A model generated the notes under the pieces. The model had not been told where the DNA came from and made no database searches. It saw only the letters and a program-made list of their open reading frames with translations. 7,718 bases of DNA. It comes from Niastella sp966211305. GTDB lineage: Bacteria > Bacteroidota > Bacteroidia > Chitinophagales > Chitinophagaceae. The translations under genes were made by a program, and so were the position numbers. Positions 4,797 through 7,718 of this stretch are shown one piece after another. The stretch spans positions 1 through 7,718 of the forward strand of contig CBIHPC010000285.1 in assembly GCA_966211305.1 (NCBI GenBank), read 5' to 3'. How positions within the stretch are numbered: position 1 is the first letter of the stretch; each line of letters starts with the position of its first letter.

Positions 4797-5408
4797 TTAC
4801 AAAAACATCCGTTTCAAACATTCCCACAACTTCTTCTTCAATCCTTTTGCCACATCGGTATCCTGGTTCAGCTGACTGAGCGCCGGTGTTAACAGATAGG
4901 TAGTTCCGGCATAAGGTTGTTCCTTGAATGACGGAAAATTGATCGGCAGGTGAATTTCATCCGGTTCTACCCCAAATAACAACAGGAATTGAGGCTGTAA
5001 CTGCGCTTTCACTCTTTCTATGGTTACCGCGGCCGTAGCATGGTTTACGATAGCCACATCGGCCATGTTCAGTTTACAGGCATCGAGCATTTTTGTCAGG
5101 AACTGCAGATCGCCTTCAGGAACAAAAACGTCTTGCGGGCAGTTTACCACGACAGTGACCTGTTTTTTATTATTCCCGAGGATCTTATAAGGCGGCAGAC
5201 CGGCCTCACCGGGCGCTTTGGCCTGCACAACAGGTTCCCGTGCCGGTGTTTTGGCAACAGGTTGTTGTTCAACCCGTACGGGCTCCGGTTCGGCAACCGC
5301 AATTTCGGGAAGCGCCTGGTAGCCATCCGCGGCTGAAGGCTGTATCAGCGTATTCCGGTACAGATCGGCAATTACAAAACCCGGTAATTTTATATTAGAT
5401 AAGCTCAT
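4797..5408 (-). CDS. Uncharacterised protein, DNA polymerase III psi (HolD)-like C-terminus
   Basis: A 203-residue soluble protein with three parts. A short N-terminal segment (LPGFVIADLYRNTLI, 8-22) comes first, then a proline/alanine/glutamate-rich linker (about 24-72), then a globular domain (about 73-203). The domain has a hydrophobic strand (VTVVVNCP, 84-91), a helix (LQFLTKMLDACKL, 101-113), strands around VAIVNH (118-123) and FLLLFGVEPDEI (141-152), and a terminal block LLTPALSQLNQD (172-183) then KKKLWECLKRMF (191-202). That order, especially the PALxxL...LWxxL ending, resembles E. coli psi as I remember it. The linker plus globular domain also recalls longer HolD proteins. Psi function is inference; without it this is a conserved Bacteroidota hypothetical protein. 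I chose the ATG at 5408; an upstream TTG (5456) adds 16 residues without recognisable similarity. The gene is divergent from ilvE and precedes rdgB. Confidence 0.6.
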   Translation of the reverse strand: MSLSNIKLPGFVIADLYRNTLIQPSAADGYQALPEIAVAEPEPVRVEQQPVAKTPAREPVVQAKAPGEAGLPPYKILGNNKKQVTVVVNCPQDVFVPEGDLQFLTKMLDACKLNMADVAIVNHATAAVTIERVKAQLQPQFLLLFGVEPDEIHLPINFPSFKEQPYAGTTYLLTPALSQLNQDTDVAKGLKKKLWECLKRMFL

Positions 5409-5433
5409 TTTGTGCAAGATATTCTTAGTCAAA

Positions 5434-5518
5434 CAAATATCGGCAAACTGGCTCAAATAGTTATACGAACACTTGTTAGTAATTTATTTGACAGCCCCAA
5501 AGTTTATTTGTTTATTTG
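5434..5518. promoter_or_regulatory. Divergent promoter region with repeated TTTG boxes
   Basis: The 130-bp gap between the psi-like gene (starts 5408, minus) and ilvE (starts 5539, plus) holds three exact copies of TTTATTTG at 5483-5490, 5503-5510 and 5511-5518. It also has CAAA blocks on the plus strand at 5434, 5444 and 5454, exactly 10 bp apart (TTTG on the minus strand). For ilvE, TTTG (5487-5490), a 20-nt spacer and TTTATTTG (5511-5518, one mismatch to TAnnTTTG) make a plausible promoter with a leader of about 15 nt. I could not define a minus-strand promoter. The boxes may also be regulator sites. Confidence 0.4.
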
Positions 5519-5538
5519 CGGCTCAAAAATACTTGATT

Positions 5539-6603
5539 ATGGTTGAAGCTTATAGTATCCCTGTTACAAAAGTTGAACGTAGCAGGCTGCCTGAAATTAC
5601 GCTCAAAGACATTCCGTTTGGCCGAACTTTTACCGATCATATGCTGGAAGCGGATTACATAAACGGTGAATGGAAAAATGTTGAAATAAAGCCCTACCAG
5701 CCATTGATGGTAAGCCCTTCACTGGCGGCTATACATTACGGACAAGCCATTTTCGAAGGCATAAAAGCCTATAAGAATGAGGCCGGTGAGGCATTTATTT
5801 TCAGGCCATATGACAATTATAAACGATTCAATTTATCGGCCGCCCGGATGGAAATGCCTGCGGTGCCTGAAGATATCTTTATCGAAGGCATGCGGCAGCT
5901 GATAGCGCTCGATAAGGGCTGGATCCCCGCCATGCACGACCACTCGCTGTACATTCGCCCGTTCATGTTCGCTTCAGACGAAATGATCGGTGTACGCGCT
6001 TCGGAAAATTATAAGTTCATGATCATTCTGGCGCCCACAGGCCCTTACTACAGCATGCCCATGCGTATAAAGGTAGAGGAAACGTACACCCGCGCCGCCC
6101 CGGGTGGGGTAGGGCAGGCCAAGGCGGCCGGCAACTACGGTTCGGCCATGTACGTGACGGCCCAGGCCAAAAAGCAGGGGTTCGACCAGGTGTTATGGAC
6201 CGATGTATATGAACATAAATATGTACAGGAAGCCGGCACCATGAACGTATTCTTTGTGATTGGGGATACGGCGGTTACGCCCGATCTTACGCCGGGCACC
6301 ATTCTGGCCGGCGTAACCCGCGACAGCGTAATGACCATTTTGGAGGAAATGGGGCTTAAGGTAGAAGAAAGGCCGGTGTCGATAGAGATGTTGATAGAAG
6401 CCTATAAGGCCGGGGAGCTGCGGGAAGTGTTTGGTACGGGTACCGCCGCCACCGTTTCGCTGATCCGCGAATTGAAGTACAAGGACTTTGCCATGAGTTT
6501 CGACACGCAAAAATTTACCGTGACCACGGAGATCAAAAACCGCCTCGATGCCATTCGCGAAGGTCATGCCCCCGATAAATACGGGTGGATGTTGAGTGTG
6601 TAG
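5539..6603 (+). CDS. ilvE: Branched-chain amino acid aminotransferase
   Basis: A PLP-dependent fold-type IV transaminase that interconverts leucine, isoleucine and valine with their 2-oxo acids, using 2-oxoglutarate/glutamate. It also supplies branched starters for the iso-fatty acids typical of Bacteroidota. The 354 residues match the longer, mitochondrial-like BCAT group. Motifs: HYGQAIFEGIKAY (66-78), YIRPFMFAS (138-146), the PLP lysine segment GGVGQAKAAGNYGSA (189-203) with Lys195 as the Schiff-base lysine, VQEAGTMNVFFV (229-240) with Glu231 near the PLP ring nitrogen, ILAGVTRDSV (255-264) and the phosphate-binding GTGTAATVS (299-307). I chose ATG 5539: a TTG at 5473 would add 22 residues overlapping the promoter boxes. 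It stands alone as a transcription unit as far as can be seen. No hairpin terminator follows; only a T-run (6613-6619). Confidence 0.93.
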   Translation: MVEAYSIPVTKVERSRLPEITLKDIPFGRTFTDHMLEADYINGEWKNVEIKPYQPLMVSPSLAAIHYGQAIFEGIKAYKNEAGEAFIFRPYDNYKRFNLSAARMEMPAVPEDIFIEGMRQLIALDKGWIPAMHDHSLYIRPFMFASDEMIGVRASENYKFMIILAPTGPYYSMPMRIKVEETYTRAAPGGVGQAKAAGNYGSAMYVTAQAKKQGFDQVLWTDVYEHKYVQEAGTMNVFFVIGDTAVTPDLTPGTILAGVTRDSVMTILEEMGLKVEERPVSIEMLIEAYKAGELREVFGTGTAATVSLIRELKYKDFAMSFDTQKFTVTTEIKNRLDAIREGHAPDKYGWMLSV

Positions 6604-6724
6604 GGGAAGGTCTTTTTTTGACAATTTTGAATGATTTTTGCGGGTATAATCCCTCATTTTCTGTTTATTTTGCACAAACCGGGTGGTTTATCCACATTAT
6701 CCGGGAAAAATGAACGTGATTTTT

Positions 6725-6754
6725 TTGGTTATAAATTTTATCCGCTTAACTTTG
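6725..6754 (+). promoter_or_regulatory. Bacteroidota promoter for rpsL-rpsG
   Basis: TTG (6725-6727), a 19-nt spacer and TAACTTTG (6747-6754) match the Bacteroidota housekeeping promoter (TTG ... TAnnTTTG) exactly. The spacer is AT-rich, and the start codon lies 25 nt after the -7 box, leaving a leader of about 20 nt. An AAAAGG (6768-6773) 6 nt before the ATG could act as a weak ribosome binding site. Confidence 0.8.
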
Positions 6755-6779
6755 CCGTCCCAAAATCAAAAGGTTCAGA

Positions 6780-7160
6780 ATGCCTACTATACAACAATTG
6801 GTAAGAAAAGGAAGAGAAATCATTAAGGCTAAAAGCAAGTCAAGAGCTTTAGACTCCTGTCCTTTCCGTCGTGGTGTGTGTACCCGTGTTTATACCACCA
6901 CTCCTAAAAAGCCTAACTCAGCTTTGCGCAAAGTGGCTAAAGTACGTTTAACAAACAAAGTTGAGGTGATTGCCTACATCCCCGGTGAAGGTCACAACCT
7001 GCAGGAGCACTCAATTGTGCTGGTGCGCGGTGGTCGTGTGAAAGACTTACCAGGTGTACGTTACCACATCGTTCGCGGTAGCCTTGATACTGCGGGTGTT
7101 AAAGACCGTAAACAAAGCCGTTCCAAATACGGAACTAAAAAGGAAAAGGCTAAAAAATAA
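6780..7160 (+). CDS. rpsL: 30S ribosomal protein S12
   Basis: Ribosomal protein S12 of the small subunit, located at the decoding centre and controlling translational accuracy. The 126 residues match the bacterial family, and the sequence is close to E. coli S12 throughout: RGVCTRVYTTTPKKPNSALRK (31-51), GEGHNLQEHS (69-78), RGGRVKDLPGVRYHIVRG (83-100) and VKDRKQSRSKYG (107-118). Lys43 and Lys88 (Met counted as 1), the classic streptomycin-resistance positions, are both wild type, and Asp89, the residue methylthiolated in many bacteria, is present. The C-terminus is lysine-rich. It is the first gene of a two-gene unit with rpsG, 29 nt apart, behind a strong promoter. Growth-linked expression is expected. 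Confidence 0.98.
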   Translation: MPTIQQLVRKGREIIKAKSKSRALDSCPFRRGVCTRVYTTTPKKPNSALRKVAKVRLTNKVEVIAYIPGEGHNLQEHSIVLVRGGRVKDLPGVRYHIVRGSLDTAGVKDRKQSRSKYGTKKEKAKK

Positions 7161-7189
7161 TTAGTAAGACGCTCTACAAATTTTTATAA

Positions 7190-7657
7190 ATGAGGAAGAC
7201 AAAAGTCAAAAAAATTCCCTTAGCGCCTGATGCCAGGTATAATGATTTGATGGTGACAAGGTTCATCAACAACCTCATGTGGGAAGGAAAAAAGAATACA
7301 GCTTTTAACCTGTTCTATACCGCATTGGACCGCGTGTCTAAAACCACCGGTGAAAACGGGTATGAAATATGGAAAAAGGCCCTCAGCAATGTTACGCCTG
7401 CCGTAGAAGTACGCAGCCGTAGAATTGGTGGTGCTACTTTCCAGATCCCTGCCGAAGTTCGTGCAGATAGAAAAGTTTCACTGAGCATGAAGTGGTTGAT
7501 CCGCTACAGCCGCGAAAGAAACGGTCGTAGCATGTCGGAAAAACTGGCAAACGAGATCATCGCAGCCAGCAAAGGTGAAGGCGGCGCTTACAAAAAGAAA
7601 GAAGACACGCACCGTATGGCTGAGGCTAATAAAGCTTTTGCTCACTTCCGCGTATAA
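7190..7657 (+). CDS. rpsG: 30S ribosomal protein S7
   Basis: Ribosomal protein S7, the primary binder that nucleates assembly of the 30S head and lines the E-site/mRNA exit region by contacting 16S rRNA. The 155 residues match the bacterial length. Conserved stretches: FINNLMWEGKKNTA (25-38), ALSNVTPAVEVRSRRIGG (64-81), TFQIPAEVR (83-91), a basic stretch around WLIRYSRERNGRSM (102-115), and the C-terminal KKKEDTHRMAEANKAFAHFR. The ATG at 7190 has no Shine-Dalgarno; an A/T-rich stretch (about 7176-7189) precedes it. A strong terminator follows 28 nt after the stop, whereas in many bacteria fusA and further ribosomal genes continue the operon. Confidence 0.98.
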   Translation: MRKTKVKKIPLAPDARYNDLMVTRFINNLMWEGKKNTAFNLFYTALDRVSKTTGENGYEIWKKALSNVTPAVEVRSRRIGGATFQIPAEVRADRKVSLSMKWLIRYSRERNGRSMSEKLANEIIAASKGEGGAYKKKEDTHRMAEANKAFAHFRV

Positions 7658-7685
7658 CACTCGTTAAGTACATCTTACCATATAC

Positions 7686-7712
7686 ACCCACCGGTTTTCC
7701 GGTGGGTTTTTT
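7686..7712 (+). terminator. Intrinsic terminator after rpsG
   Basis: A 9-bp perfect stem, ACCCACCGG (7686-7694) with CCGGTGGGT (7699-7707), closed by a TTTT loop and followed directly by a run of six T (7707-7712). This is the only textbook rho-independent terminator in the window and marks the end of the rpsL-rpsG transcript, fully or in part. Confidence 0.9.
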
Positions 7713-7718
7713 AGTTTG

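Noticed and set aside
5409..5456. A TTG-initiated 16-residue extension of the psi-like protein
   Set aside because: It lies in the divergent promoter gap; ATG 5408 precedes the conserved-looking LPGFVIADLYRN segment.
5473..5538. A TTG-initiated 22-residue N-terminal extension of IlvE
   Set aside because: The extension overlaps the TTTATTTG promoter boxes and has no family similarity; ATG 5539 gives the normal length.
6618..6650. TTGACA and TATAAT, an E. coli-like sigma70 promoter upstream of rpsL
   Set aside because: The spacer is 21 bp rather than 17, and Bacteroidota housekeeping sigma uses TAnnTTTG; a perfect box lies closer to rpsL at 6747-6754.
6675..6703. Possible hairpin between ilvE and rpsL (GTGG/CCAC, CCGG/CCGG)
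   Set aside because: The best stem is only 4 bp with no T-run behind it; not enough to call a terminator or leader structure.
6779..7160. Streptomycin-resistance allele in S12
   Set aside because: Lys43 and Lys88 are both wild type.

Overview
This window looks like a chromosomal housekeeping stretch from a member of the Bacteroidota, most likely the Chitinophagaceae (Chitinophaga/Niastella type). The evidence is the Bacteroidota promoter grammar (TTG, about 19-21 nt, then TAnnTTTG, clearest before rpsL), the near absence of Shine-Dalgarno sequences, a sigma factor/PPxxVW-repeat membrane protein pair typical of that group, and the overall similarity of the proteins. The family assignment is inference. 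I see no mobile element, phage, CRISPR array, tRNA or rRNA.

Layout: (1) 33-1648, plus strand: a phosphosulfolactate synthase (ComA family) followed by shikimate dehydrogenase aroE. (2) 1831-2262, minus: a hotdog-fold acyl-CoA thioesterase, convergent with aroE. (3) 2376-4000, minus: an ECF sigma factor (TTG start) and, 8 nt downstream, a single-pass membrane protein with three 34-residue cytoplasmic repeats, the likely anti-sigma partner. (4) 4130-5408, minus: an uncharacterised protein whose C-terminal half resembles the psi (HolD) subunit of DNA polymerase III, then the XTP/dITP pyrophosphatase rdgB. (5) 5539-6603, plus: branched-chain aminotransferase ilvE, divergent from the psi-like gene. 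(6) 6780-7657, plus: rpsL and rpsG behind a textbook Bacteroidota promoter, closed by a strong intrinsic terminator.

The genes do mostly unrelated jobs: sulfonate and aromatic precursor synthesis, thioester hydrolysis, envelope or stress signalling, nucleotide-pool cleaning and possibly clamp-loader function, branched-chain amino acid metabolism, and the 30S ribosome. There is no large gene-free region; the longest gaps are about 130-180 bp.

The most unusual thing is not a gene. The gaps after six genes (comA, aroE, the thioesterase, the anti-sigma-like gene, rdgB and the psi-like gene) hold short degenerate tandem arrays of period 8 or 7 bp, usually starting within about 15 bp of the stop codon or overlapping it. 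There are four sequence classes: GTTRAC-based, GCTAAT-based, AGGCA-based and ACGCTAA-based. In the GTTRAC and GCTAAT arrays each unit carries a stop triplet, and because 8 is not a multiple of 3 successive units place stops in all three frames. ilvE and rpsG lack such arrays; rpsG has a conventional terminator instead. I cannot tell whether these arrays are functional 3'-end elements, mobile repeat remnants or slippage products, but their shared period and position deserve a genome-wide test.
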